A stretch of DNA of 64,000 nucleotides from Janthinobacterium sp. LM6 (GTDB lineage Bacteria > Pseudomonadota > Gammaproteobacteria > Burkholderiales > Burkholderiaceae_D), in contig NZ_CP019510.1 of the NCBI RefSeq assembly GCF_002002885.1, forward strand, positions 434,001-498,000, in the 5' to 3' direction. The translations under genes and the position numbers were made by a program. Positions 38,124 to 48,641 of the stretch are shown one piece after another; position 1 is the stretch's first letter; every line of letters starts with the position of its first letter. Below the pieces are notes generated by a model. It did no database searches and was not told the origin of the DNA. It worked only from the letters and a program-made list of their open reading frames with translations.

Positions 38124-38609
38124 ATGTTTTCATTTTCCGAACAATGGGCACGGGCCGGCAAGGCCGTGGTGGAAGCACAACTGATCAGCGCGCAAGCGTA
38201 TGCCCAGGCCGCTGTCGACAGCGGCGCCAGCGTGCTGGAATTGCAGCTCGATGCGGCCCGCACGGCGCTGGCGGCCGCTACGGTGGCGGGCAATCAGCTG
38301 CTGTCCGCGAAGGACCCGCAAGCGCTGCTGGAACTGTCGCGCACGCAGTCGCAACTGGCCATCGAACGCATCGGTGCATATAGCCGCCAGGCAAAGGATG
38401 TTGCTCAAGAAACCCAGGAGAAATTCGACACTGTGACAAAGGGTGAGTTTGCTGCGTCGCGTCAAAAATTTGGCGAGCTGTTGCAGGTGGTAAAGCAAAC
38501 GCCCGTACCCCTGATTATTCCCTTCAATAATTTTCTAAAAACCACTTTCGGCGGCGCCGATGAAGGGTATGATAAAAATAAAAACACGCGTCCTGCTCGC
38601 CAGGCGTAA
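38124..38609 (+). CDS. Phasin family protein
   Basis: A 161-residue amphipathic helical protein that coats polyhydroxyalkanoate granules. Phasin_2 features: N-terminal [18 protein letters not shown], a long Ala-rich helix ([20 protein letters not shown]), [20 protein letters not shown], and a C-terminal part with [22 protein letters not shown] precedes the ATG. It is followed by phaA and phaB, so the region forms a PHA precursor and granule locus; no synthase (phaC) is in the window. Confidence 0.88.
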   Translation: MFSFSEQWARAGKAVVEAQLISAQAYAQAAVDSGASVLELQLDAARTALAAATVAGNQLLSAKDPQALLELSRTQSQLAIERIGAYSRQAKDVAQETQEKFDTVTKGEFAASRQKFGELLQVVKQTPVPLIIPFNNFLKTTFGGADEGYDKNKNTRPARQA

Positions 38610-38831
38610 GCGCGTTGCGGCCCGGCAGCGGCTATCCGCCGCGCCAGGCCGCCCGCCGCCACCGCAGGCAGGCTGTCATCGCCGCCGCCTGCGGTGCGGC
38701 GCTGGAACTGCGGCGTATGCCGCGCTAGAATGAAACACAGCTTGCTGTGTCTTCCCGGATTCACAGGATTCCAATGGGATTCTATTAGCACCTTGACCTT
38801 GGCCCTCGTGGCCAGCATATCGGAGAAATAA

Positions 38832-40010
38832 ATGGATGATGTCGTAATCGTGGCCGCCGGCCGTACCGCAGTCGGCAAATTCGGTGGCAGTCTGGCCAAG
38901 ATTCCTGCGTCCGAACTGGGCGCGCATGTAATCAAGGGCTTGCTGGCACAAACCGGCATCGACCCGAACCTGATCGGCGAAGCGATCCTGGGCCAGGTGC
39001 TGACGGCTGCCGTCGGCCAGAACGCCGCGCGCCAGGCCGTCATCAAGGCCGGCTTGCCGAGCAGCATCCCGGCATTCACCATCAACAAGGTATGCGGCAG
39101 CGGCCTGAAGGCCACGCACCTGGCGGCGCAGGCGATCAAGTGCGGCGACGCCAACATCATCATCGCCGGCGGCCAGGAAAACATGAGCGCTTCGCCGCAC
39201 GCGATGAACGGCTCGCGCGACGGTTTCCGCATGGGCGACTTCAAGATGATCGACACCATGATCGTCGACGGCCTGTGGGACGTGTACAACCAGTACCACA
39301 TGGGCATCACGGCGGAGAACGTCGCCAAGAAATACGAAGTGACGCGCGCCGAGCAGGATGAATTCGCGCTGCAGTCGCAACTGAAGGCGGAAGCGGCGCA
39401 AAAGGCGGGCAAGTTCAAGGATGAAATCCTGCCGCTGGAAATCGCCAACAAAAAAGGCACGGTCGTCTTCGACAGCGACGAATACATCAAGCCCAGCTCG
39501 ACCCTGGAATCGCTGGCCGGCCTGCGCCCCGCGTTCGCCAAGGACGGCACCGTCACGGCCGGCAACGCTTCCGGCCTGAACGACGGCGCCGCCGCCGTCA
39601 TCATGATGTCCGCTTCGCAAGCGAAGGAACTGGGCTTGAAGCCGCTGGCACGCATCAAGGCCTACGCCTCGTCGGGCCTGGACCCGGCCGTCATGGGCAT
39701 GGGCCCCGTCTCCGCATCGCGTCTGTGCCTGAAAAAAGCGGGCTGGACGCATGAAGAACTGGATTTGATGGAAATCAATGAAGCGTTTGCCGCGCAAGCG
39801 ATTGCCGTCAACAAGGAAATGGGCTGGGATACCAGCAAGATCAACGTGAACGGCGGCGCGATCGCCATCGGCCACCCGATCGGCGCCTCGGGCGCGCGCA
39901 TCCTGGTTACCCTGATCCACGAAATGATACGCCGCGACGCCAAGAAAGGCCTGGCAGCGCTGTGCATCGGCGGCGGCATGGGCGTCGCCCTGGCCATCGA
40001 GCGGGATTAA
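38832..40010 (+). CDS. phaA: Acetyl-CoA acetyltransferase (beta-ketothiolase)
   Basis: A 392-residue biosynthetic thiolase that condenses two acetyl-CoA to acetoacetyl-CoA. All catalytic residues sit at canonical positions: Cys88 in [11 protein letters not shown], His348 in [12 protein letters not shown] and Cys378 in [20 protein letters not shown] near 316 is also present. Length matches PhaA. ATG at 38832 follows GGAGAAA. A copy of the dispersed repeat lies between it and phaB, so the two may not be tightly co-transcribed. The gene could serve general acetoacetyl-CoA metabolism besides PHA. Confidence 0.95.
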   Translation: MDDVVIVAAGRTAVGKFGGSLAKIPASELGAHVIKGLLAQTGIDPNLIGEAILGQVLTAAVGQNAARQAVIKAGLPSSIPAFTINKVCGSGLKATHLAAQAIKCGDANIIIAGGQENMSASPHAMNGSRDGFRMGDFKMIDTMIVDGLWDVYNQYHMGITAENVAKKYEVTRAEQDEFALQSQLKAEAAQKAGKFKDEILPLEIANKKGTVVFDSDEYIKPSSTLESLAGLRPAFAKDGTVTAGNASGLNDGAAAVIMMSASQAKELGLKPLARIKAYASSGLDPAVMGMGPVSASRLCLKKAGWTHEELDLMEINEAFAAQAIAVNKEMGWDTSKINVNGGAIAIGHPIGASGARILVTLIHEMIRRDAKKGLAALCIGGGMGVALAIERD

Positions 40011-40029
40011 TCGCTGGCGCCGAACCCAA

Positions 40030-40125
40030 GCTACTGCGCGGCGCGCTTTGCGGCCTGCGATGCTCACCGTGTTGAAACACGGTTGCGCTTCTTAGCCACA
40101 AATCATCGCCGCTCGCTACGCTTGG
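40030..40125 (+). repeat. Dispersed ~100-bp intergenic repeat, copy C
   Basis: Starts 19 bases after the phaA stop. Blocks: CTACTGCGCGGCGCGCTTTG, CGGCCTGCGATGCTCA, hairpin CCGTGT-TGAA-ACACGG (40067-40082), GCGCTTCTTAGCCACAA, GCCGCTCGCTACG. Compared with copy B, the stem changes T-A to C-G and C-G to T-A at two positions while pairing is kept. It separates phaA from phaB. Confidence 0.8.
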
Positions 40126-40220
40126 GGACGGTGCGGTACGCCGCCGTCACTCGGCGGACGTGGATAGCTTTCATTAAATAATTAACTTTTTAGCAACAGA
40201 ACGACACTGAGGGGATGAAA

Positions 40221-40961
40221 ATGGCAAGAGTTGCATTGGTAACTGGTGGCATGGGCGGTCTGGGCGAAGCGGTGTGTTTCAAGCTGGCGGCGCTCGGCTA
40301 TCGCGTGGTGACCACATATTCCCCAGGCAATCCGAAGGTCGCGGAATGGCTGGCGACGACGAAGGACATGGGCTACGACTTCAAGGCGTATCCGTGCGAC
40401 GTGGCCGACTACGATTCGGCGGCTGCCTGCGTGGCGGCCGTGGAAGCGGAAATCGGTCCTGTCGACGTGCTGGTGAATAACGCCGGCATCACGCGCGACA
40501 TGACGTTCAAGAAGATGGACAAGCCGAACTGGGATGCCGTGATGGGCACCAACCTCGATTCCGTCTTCAACATGACCAAGCCCGTTTGCGACGGCATGGT
40601 GGAACGCGGCTGGGGCCGCATCATCAATATCTCGTCCGTGAATGGCCAGAAGGGCGCCTTCGGCCAGACCAACTATTCGGCCGCGAAAGCCGGCATGCAC
40701 GGTTTCACCAAGTCGCTGGCGCTGGAAGTGGCGCGCAAGAACGTCACCGTCAACACCATCTCGCCAGGCTACATCGGCACCAAGATGGTCATGGCGATTC
40801 CGCAGGAAGTGCTCGACAGCAAAATCATCCCGCAAATTCCGATGGCGCGCCTGGGCAAGCCGGAAGAAGTGGCCGGCCTGGTGGCCTACCTGGCTTCCGA
40901 TGAAGCGGCCTTCGTCACGGGCGCCAACATCTCGATCAACGGCGGCCAGCACATGTCGTAA
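40221..40961 (+). CDS. phaB: Acetoacetyl-CoA reductase
   Basis: A 246-residue short-chain dehydrogenase that reduces acetoacetyl-CoA to (R)-3-hydroxybutyryl-CoA with NADPH. It has the cofactor motif VTGGMGGLGEA (about 7-17), NNAGITRDM near 86-94, and the catalytic set Ser139, Tyr152 and Lys156 in NYSAAKAG. ATG at 40221 is chosen because GAGGGG lies six bases upstream and the length then equals the usual 246 residues; the ATG at 40215 touches that site. A strong terminator follows. Confidence 0.96.
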   Translation: MARVALVTGGMGGLGEAVCFKLAALGYRVVTTYSPGNPKVAEWLATTKDMGYDFKAYPCDVADYDSAAACVAAVEAEIGPVDVLVNNAGITRDMTFKKMDKPNWDAVMGTNLDSVFNMTKPVCDGMVERGWGRIINISSVNGQKGAFGQTNYSAAKAGMHGFTKSLALEVARKNVTVNTISPGYIGTKMVMAIPQEVLDSKIIPQIPMARLGKPEEVAGLVAYLASDEAAFVTGANISINGGQHMS

Positions 40962-40980
40962 TCGTTGTTGAGGTAAAACA

Positions 40981-41009
40981 AAAAGACAGCTGCGGCTGTC
41001 TTTTTTTTT
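40981..41009 (+). terminator. Intrinsic terminator of phaB
   Basis: GACAGC (40985-40990), loop TGCG, GCTGTC (40995-41000), extended by A/T pairs and followed by nine T (41001-41009). It lies 20 bases after the phaB stop. Confidence 0.93.
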
Positions 41010-41078
41010 GCTTGCAAGCAAAACAAGGGAGTCGCCGGATTTGCCTTAAAATCAGTATTTCTCCACTGCATCATCTCC

Positions 41079-42515
41079 ATGACCTTAGTTCCCGCCTTGC
41101 GCCGCGCCAGCGTGGCCGCCATTCTTTTCCTGGGCGCCAGCGCGGCCCAGGCCGCTGTCTCGTTTCACGTGAGCGTCACCACCGAGCGAGAGAATCTCCC
41201 CGGCGTGAAAAGCCGCTTGCCCGCGCAAGAAGTGGTGGAAAACGATGTGGTGCTGGGCCAGCAGTACATCAGCGTCAGCGATGGCAAGACGCTGTCCGTG
41301 CTCGATTTTTCCACGCGCCGGCGCTATGTTATCGACAAGGCGGCGGGCACTTACGAGCAATATTCGCTGTTCGATGTTGTCGCGCTGCGTCAGAGCGAGA
41401 TGCGCCACCGGCTGGGCATTGCCGATGTGCTGACGCTTGCCAAGCGGGCCGATCATGTCACGCCCCAGGCCTACGAGGAGCAGGCGCTGTCGGTCCGGGC
41501 CGGCAAGGTGCGAGGCAGGCTGGTCCCCAACATTCTCGATGGCGAGGTCCTGTGGTCGCTCGATGAACACCCCTTGCTGCGCCTGGGGCCGGCCCACAGC
41601 GCAGGCGATGGGCAGGATAGCAAGGCATTTGCCCAGTTTCTGCGTTATACCTGGGGCGGCCACCCGCTGGTGCTGAAAATGTTTGCAGACAGCAGGCAGA
41701 TCCCCATGCAATTCCTGCTGTACTACCGGGAGGTGGGAGGCAAGCTCACACGCCGCTTTCGTGTCAGTGGCGTGCAGGCGGATGCGCCCGCGACCTTTAC
41801 GCTGCAAGGCTACCGGCCGGGCAGGGCCGGCGCCGGCGCCGGCGCCGGCGCCCCCTTGCTGGAGCGCGTGCTGGACCAGGCAACACGGCTGCAGCCATTG
41901 GCTGCCGAGGCGCATCCGGCAATGCGCGCGCAGGCGGAGCAGGCGTTTGCCGGGCAACGGCCTTTTGCTGCCTTGCTGATCATGATGGAAGACAATTACT
42001 CCACAGGCGCCACGGTGGGGAAATTATCGCCGCAGCAAAGGCTGGCCCTGGAAACCAATGAGCAGGCACAGCAATTGATACGCGCGCTGTCGGCCAGGGA
42101 CGAAGATGCCATCAAGGCCGGCCTCGCCGCAATACAGGCATTGCGCGCGCAGGTCGGCAAGGATCAGCCCATGCTGACCTTGTTCGAGGCCAGCATGCGG
42201 GGCAAGGCAGGGCAATGGCCGGAGGCGATCGCGCTGTATCTGGAAGCGCTGCAAGCGCGGCCGCAGCTGGCCGGCGGCTACAAGGAGCTGGGCGATGCGC
42301 TGTATGCGCAGTTCGATACTGCCAATGCCTGGCGCAGCTGGCAGGCGGGCCGGACGCTGGTACCTACGCATCGCCTGTTTGCCAGCGTGAATCGCCGGGA
42401 ACAGGAGTTACTGACGGGCTATCCCGTCTTTTTCGAGAGCGGAGCGCCGGTTCAGCCCAGCACCAGCCGTCCCGCCAGCAGCACGAACACGGCGGGCAGC
42501 ACGAACTTGCCGTAA
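41079..42515 (+). CDS. Exported hypothetical protein with TPR-like C-terminus
   Basis: A 478-residue protein with a signal peptide (hydrophobic VAAILFLGASAAQAA, cleavage near residue 24), so probably periplasmic. The first half has no recognised domain. An Ala-Gly dipeptide run (GAGAGAGA, near 250-258) separates it from a helical C-terminal half; EAIALYLEALQARPQLAGGY followed by KELGDALYAQFDTANAWRSW resembles tetratricopeptide repeats. The last 64 bases overlap the 3' end of the convergent lysE-type gene. No ribosome binding site stands out before the ATG at 41079. Function unknown. Confidence 0.78.
   Translation: MTLVPALRRASVAAILFLGASAAQAAVSFHVSVTTERENLPGVKSRLPAQEVVENDVVLGQQYISVSDGKTLSVLDFSTRRRYVIDKAAGTYEQYSLFDVVALRQSEMRHRLGIADVLTLAKRADHVTPQAYEEQALSVRAGKVRGRLVPNILDGEVLWSLDEHPLLRLGPAHSAGDGQDSKAFAQFLRYTWGGHPLVLKMFADSRQIPMQFLLYYREVGGKLTRRFRVSGVQADAPATFTLQGYRPGRAGAGAGAGAPLLERVLDQATRLQPLAAEAHPAMRAQAEQAFAGQRPFAALLIMMEDNYSTGATVGKLSPQQRLALETNEQAQQLIRALSARDEDAIKAGLAAIQALRAQVGKDQPMLTLFEASMRGKAGQWPEAIALYLEALQARPQLAGGYKELGDALYAQFDTANAWRSWQAGRTLVPTHRLFASVNRREQELLTGYPVFFESGAPVQPSTSRPASSTNTAGSTNLP
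41826..41852 (+). repeat. Hexanucleotide tandem repeat (GCCGGC)4
   Basis: Four perfect GCCGGC units (41826-41849) plus GCC, inside the exported hypothetical gene, encoding an Ala-Gly run. The unit is a multiple of three, so copy-number change would lengthen the linker without shifting the frame. Confidence 0.85.
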
Positions 42516-43072
42516 GGCGAAGGCTTGCCGCGCAGACGGCGCGCCAGACGTGCGGCCAGCACGGCGTACAGGGCGTCGAACAGCAGACCCACCAGCACCA
42601 GGACGGTGCCCAGGCGCAGGTATTGCATGCCGACCTGCTCGCTGCCGACGACGAATTGCGGCAGGAACATGCTGCAAAACAGCAGTGCCTTCGGATTGAG
42701 CAGATTCGTCAGGAAGCCGCGCACCAGGCTGGCGCGGGCGCCATGCGCCGTGGCGGGGGCGGCCGCTTCCTGTGCCGTTTTGCTCGACAGGGCCGACTGC
42801 AGCAGGCGCAGCGCCAGGTACAGCAGGTAGGCGGCGCCCGCCCATTTGACCCACTGCAAGGCTTGCGGATGCGTCACCATCAGCGCCGCCAGGCCCGCGC
42901 CCGACAGCGCCACGTGGACGGCGCGCGCGCCGGCGATGCCCACGGCCGTCACCAGCGCCGTGGCCACGCCGCGCGCGGCGCCCGTCGCCAGCACCAGCGC
43001 CATGTCGGGGCCCGGTAATAAAAAGGCGCCGGCCAGTGCCAGCAGGTACATCAGGAAGGTAGAATCGGACAT
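42452..43072 (-). CDS. LysE family amino-acid exporter
   Basis: A 206-residue inner-membrane protein with about six hydrophobic helices. The LysE/RhtB signature is present: AGAFLLPGPDMALVLATGAA near 11-30, VGIAGARAVHVALSGAGLAA, WAGAAYLLYLALRLL and LLNPKALLFCSMFLPQF. ATG at 43072. It is divergent from an Lrp/AsnC regulator, the common arrangement for amino-acid-induced exporters. Its 3' end overlaps the convergent gene before it by 64 bases. Substrate unknown. Confidence 0.93.
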   Translation of the reverse strand: MSDSTFLMYLLALAGAFLLPGPDMALVLATGAARGVATALVTAVGIAGARAVHVALSGAGLAALMVTHPQALQWVKWAGAAYLLYLALRLLQSALSSKTAQEAAAPATAHGARASLVRGFLTNLLNPKALLFCSMFLPQFVVGSEQVGMQYLRLGTVLVLVGLLFDALYAVLAARLARRLRGKPSPYGKFVLPAVFVLLAGRLVLG

Positions 43073-43224
43073 GGGCCAGTGAAAAGAAAAGCGGGAGCAT
43101 GCACACGGTGCGGCCTGCTCGCCGGGTCCCATTATGTTCTTGCGGCGATGAAATGTGCTTGCTTTTCCTGCCCTGCATGCCCTAGTATTCGGGTAGATTC
43201 CACTCGTATAAAAACAAAAAATAG

Positions 43225-43707
43225 ATGAAAATTTCAGAAGTTAGCCTCGACGCCACCGATTTGCAGATACTCAGGCTGTTGCAGGATGAAGGACGGCTGT
43301 CCAACGCGCGCCTGGCCGAGCGCTTGAAGCTCAGCGAAACCCCCGTCTGGCGCCGCCTGCGCCGCCTGGAAGAGGAAGGTTTTATTACCGGCTACCAGGC
43401 TTTGCTTAACCGCAAGAAGCTGGGCATCGGCCTGGTGGCGTTCGTGCGGGTCGTGTTTGCCAACCATGGCGGCGAACAGCCGTCGCAGTTCGAGCAGGCG
43501 ATCGCGACGATTCCCGAGATATTGTCGTGCCACAATGTGGCGGGTGAAGCCGATTATTTCCTGCAAGTGGTGGCGCGCGACCTGGAAGCGTATGGCGAAT
43601 TCGTCTCGACCGTGCTGCGCCGCCTGCCTGGCGTGGCGGAAATCCAGTCCAGCCTGTCGATGCGCGAAATCAAGTCGTCAAACCGCCTGCCCTTGCTGCT
43701 GGCCTGA
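43225..43707 (+). CDS. Lrp/AsnC family transcriptional regulator
   Basis: A 160-residue regulator with an N-terminal HTH (LDATDLQILRLLQDEGRLSN, then LAERLKLSETPVWRRLRRLE) and a C-terminal RAM/AsnC effector domain (FVRVVFANHG; ILSCHNVAGEADYFLQVVAR). It probably senses an amino acid and controls the divergent LysE-type exporter across 152 bp. ATG at 43225 follows an AT-rich stretch with TATAAAA. Confidence 0.95.
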   Translation: MKISEVSLDATDLQILRLLQDEGRLSNARLAERLKLSETPVWRRLRRLEEEGFITGYQALLNRKKLGIGLVAFVRVVFANHGGEQPSQFEQAIATIPEILSCHNVAGEADYFLQVVARDLEAYGEFVSTVLRRLPGVAEIQSSLSMREIKSSNRLPLLLA

Positions 43708-43785
43708 GCCGGCGGCGGCGCACTATAATTGGAACAGTTGCCAGGACTCGTGCCTGGCGCCCCGACTGCCATTCTGAGGACCGCC

Positions 43786-44742
43786 ATGCCCGATTCTTTG
43801 TCACCCCTGTTTCCCGTCCTGTCGCCGAACCGGCACGGCATGCTGGCGGTCGATGATATCCACACCATTTATTGGGAAGAGTGCGGCAATCCCGACGGCA
43901 TTCCCGTGCTGTTCCTGCACGGCGGCCCGGGAGCGGGCCTGTCGCCGCAGCACCGCCGCTTTTTTGACCCGCAGCGCTACCGCGTGATCCTGTTCGACCA
44001 GCGCGGCGCGGGCAAGTCCACGCCGCTGGGCGAATGGCGCAACAACACGACGCAGCTGCTGATCGCCGATATCGAACGCTTGCGCGCCCAGTTCGGCATC
44101 GACCAATGGCTGGTGTTTGGCGGCTCGTGGGGTTCGACCCTGGCGCTGGCGTATGGCCAGGCGCACCCCGAGGCTTGCCTCGGTTTCGTGCTGCGCGGTA
44201 TTTTCCTGTGCACGCAGGCGGAAATCGACTGGTTCATCGAGGGCGTGCGCTGGTTTTATCCGGAACTGTACGCGGAATTCGCCGCGCCTATTCCCGCAGA
44301 GGAACGGGGCGACTTGCTGGCGGCCTACGTGAAACGCATCCTCAGCAGCGATCCCGCCGTGTACTGGCCCGCCGCGCGCGCCTGGAGCCGCTTCGAAGGC
44401 CGCCGCGTGTACCTGATGCCGCAGCCGGAAGATGCGCCGAACGATGCGCTCGACCTGGGCGTGGGCCGGCTCGAATCGCACTACATGGCCAACCTCGGTT
44501 TCTTCGAGGAAGACCAGCTGATCCGCAACATGGCGCGCATCGCGCATTTGCCGGCCGTTATCGTGCAAGGGCGCTACGACGCCATCTGCCCGCCGCTGTC
44601 GGCCTACCGCCTGCAGCAAGCCTGGCCGGGCGCGCAGCTGGAAATGATCCCGGATGCGGGCCATGGCGCGCTCGAGCACGGCATCGCTTCGGCGCTGGTG
44701 CGCGCCACCGAGCGCTTCGTGCCGGGGCGCGGTTTCGCATGA
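43786..44742 (+). CDS. pip: Prolyl aminopeptidase
   Basis: A 318-residue alpha/beta hydrolase (S33) that removes N-terminal proline. The oxyanion part is FLHGGPGAGLSPQHRRFFDP (near 43-62), FDQRGAGKSTP follows, the nucleophile Ser114 lies in FGGSWGSTLALAY, and Asp and His lie in GRYDAICPP and PDAGHGALE. ATG at 43786 with TGAGGA upstream. Length and motifs fit the monomeric-type iminopeptidase. It may act downstream of aminopeptidase P-type cleavage. Confidence 0.96.
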   Translation: MPDSLSPLFPVLSPNRHGMLAVDDIHTIYWEECGNPDGIPVLFLHGGPGAGLSPQHRRFFDPQRYRVILFDQRGAGKSTPLGEWRNNTTQLLIADIERLRAQFGIDQWLVFGGSWGSTLALAYGQAHPEACLGFVLRGIFLCTQAEIDWFIEGVRWFYPELYAEFAAPIPAEERGDLLAAYVKRILSSDPAVYWPAARAWSRFEGRRVYLMPQPEDAPNDALDLGVGRLESHYMANLGFFEEDQLIRNMARIAHLPAVIVQGRYDAICPPLSAYRLQQAWPGAQLEMIPDAGHGALEHGIASALVRATERFVPGRGFA

Positions 44743-44854
44743 CGCCAGAGCCCGCCGGTTGGCAAAGCGGCCAGCCGGCGTGCGCCACCTGCTACACTAT
44801 GGCCTGTGCTGGCGCCACGGTCGGGCGCCGGTGTGAACCCACGACTTTTTATCC

Positions 44855-45295
44855 ATGAACATACAGATCGGCGACATCGGCCATATCATCCAGCTGGCGA
44901 TTGCGCCGGTTTTCCTGTTGACCGGTATCGGCACCATGCTGGTGGTGCTGACCAACCGCCTGGGCCGCATCATCGACCGCACGCGCGTGCTGGAAGACCG
45001 GCTCGACATCGGCTATAACGATTTCTATATGGATGAGCTAGATACCTTGTATCGGCGTACCCATCTGATCAATTACTCGATTTCGCTGAGCACGGCGTGC
45101 GGTTTCTTCGTCTGCGTCATCATCGCCATGCTGTTTTTGGGCGATATTCTGAACCTGACCCTGGACAAATACATCGCGGCCTTCTTTGTGCTGGCCGTGA
45201 TTTGCCTGATCGGCTGTTTTATTTATTTACTGCGCGAAATTTATCTGGCCGCGACGGCCCAGCGCATCCGGCGCCATATCCGTCCGCCCCGCTAG
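44855..45295 (+). CDS. DUF2721 family membrane protein
   Basis: A 146-residue protein with three hydrophobic segments (about 8-30, 70-95, 100-125) and basic termini. The DUF2721 pattern is clear: IGHIIQLAIAPVFLLTGIGT, LTNRLGRIIDRTRVLE and a central YRRTHLINYSISLSTACGFF. Function unknown. It sits between pip and another small hypothetical gene, all rightward. Confidence 0.88.
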   Translation: MNIQIGDIGHIIQLAIAPVFLLTGIGTMLVVLTNRLGRIIDRTRVLEDRLDIGYNDFYMDELDTLYRRTHLINYSISLSTACGFFVCVIIAMLFLGDILNLTLDKYIAAFFVLAVICLIGCFIYLLREIYLAATAQRIRRHIRPPR

Positions 45296-45338
45296 GCGGC
45301 GCGCCGGTTTTACCCTACTATTGAAGAACGAGTCCAGC

Positions 45339-45794
45339 ATGCACGATTACAAACGTCCCCCCACCCTGCACCGCTACGGCCAGCGCAGCGAACTCGAGCT
45401 GGCGCTGAGCCTGGGCCAGTTCCGCCTGATGCCTGCGGGCAATTGTTTGACCCTGAGCTTTTCGCAAGTGTGGGACAAGCAACTGTTCGACCTGTTCGCC
45501 CCGGCCGACGCCTGTTTGATCATCCACAATACGGAAGAATTCGGCGAACGCCTGCACCGCGCCGTGCAGCGCACCTTGCCCAGCTGGGCCGGCATCGATG
45601 GCCTGGTCGAGTATGGCCAGCGCGCCGCGCTGGGCGCCGCCTTCACCAAGACGCGCGCCGAAGCGTTTGAACAGGAATGGCTGTTCGCCTGGCGCTCGAT
45701 GCAGCCGCAGGCGAGCCTGAACCCCGTCACGGTGAAGCTGGGCAGCCTGGAAAACTTCGCGGAAATCCGCGACCGCGACACGTACCTGGCGTAA
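45339..45794 (+). CDS. Hypothetical protein
   Basis: A 151-residue soluble protein with no recognised domain, signal peptide or membrane segment. It contains LELALSLGQFRLMPAGNCLT and HRAVQRTLPSWAGIDGLVEY; the composition is aromatic-rich. ATG at 45339 is used; a TTG at 45321 is also in frame. It lies 43 bases after the DUF2721 gene and converges with the SRPBCC gene two bases away. Function unknown. Confidence 0.72.
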   Translation: MHDYKRPPTLHRYGQRSELELALSLGQFRLMPAGNCLTLSFSQVWDKQLFDLFAPADACLIIHNTEEFGERLHRAVQRTLPSWAGIDGLVEYGQRAALGAAFTKTRAEAFEQEWLFAWRSMQPQASLNPVTVKLGSLENFAEIRDRDTYLA

Positions 45795-45796
45795 TG

Positions 45797-46378
45797 TTAT
45801 CCGGATTTATCGGCGTACTGGCTGTCGATGCGGGTGAGCACGGCCGCCATCATGCGCTCGATATCGCCGCGTATCATGGTCGTGCCCAGCATGCCGGGCA
45901 CGTAGAAGCCCGGCATCAGCCGGCTGGAAAAGACGATGCGCGTGCCGCCCGTCTCAGGGATGGGGTACAGATTCCAGCGCGATTCGTAATGCCGCATGTC
46001 GCCCGAGATCAGGGCGATGTCGATGGCCGTGAACGGCGTTTCCGTGGCCCGCACCACCAGGTGGATGGGGTGGTTCATGAACAGGAAGCGCGCCATGCCC
46101 TGCTGTTCGATGATGACTTCATTGCCGTTGCGCGACAGCACGCGGCAGGAACTGAGGTCGGGCACGAATTCGCTCATGCGCTCGTAGGTGGTCAGGGTCT
46201 TCCAGACGGACGCCGGCGGCGCCTGCACGCTGCCGCTGGCATCGACTTCATACATGCGCTGCCCGTCGACCTCGATGCGCTTGACGTCGACCTTCAGCTT
46301 GTCCAGGCGTGTCGCCTGTGCCAGCGCGGTCGCGGGGACGGCGCACAGCATCAGCAGGCAAAGGAAGAGTCGCGTCAT
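45797..46378 (-). CDS. Exported SRPBCC/START-like protein
   Basis: A 193-residue protein with a signal peptide (MTRLFLCLLMLCAVPATALA) and a polyketide-cyclase/START-like domain: SGSVQAPPASVWKTLTTYER (near 50-70), then FVPDLSSCRVLSRNGNEVII and a C-terminal IERMMAAVLTRID helix. Such a helix-grip fold binds hydrophobic ligands; a periplasmic location suggests lipid handling. Function unknown. It diverges from fadH over 160 bp. Confidence 0.85.
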   Translation of the reverse strand: MTRLFLCLLMLCAVPATALAQATRLDKLKVDVKRIEVDGQRMYEVDASGSVQAPPASVWKTLTTYERMSEFVPDLSSCRVLSRNGNEVIIEQQGMARFLFMNHPIHLVVRATETPFTAIDIALISGDMRHYESRWNLYPIPETGGTRIVFSSRLMPGFYVPGMLGTTMIRGDIERMMAAVLTRIDSQYADKSG

Positions 46379-46451
46379 GCACCTAGCCTACGGGAAACTT
46401 GCCCCCGGCACAAGCTGTACGCATCGCCGGCCCGTGCGCCGGGCGATTTAG

Positions 46452-48584
<2,133 letters not shown>

Positions 48585-48619
48585 AAAGAAAGCCTGCCGG
48601 CGGAGGAGCGGGCAGGCTT
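48585..48619 (-). terminator. Terminator of the Kef-type antiporter gene
   Basis: AAGCCTGCC (48590-48598) pairs with GGCAGGCTT (48611-48619). On the minus strand the stem is followed by TCTTTTT, so it should terminate the leftward antiporter transcript 22 bases after its stop; on the plus strand there is no T-run after fadH. Confidence 0.75.
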
Positions 48620-48641
48620 GCTGGACGGAAAGGGCGCCGGC

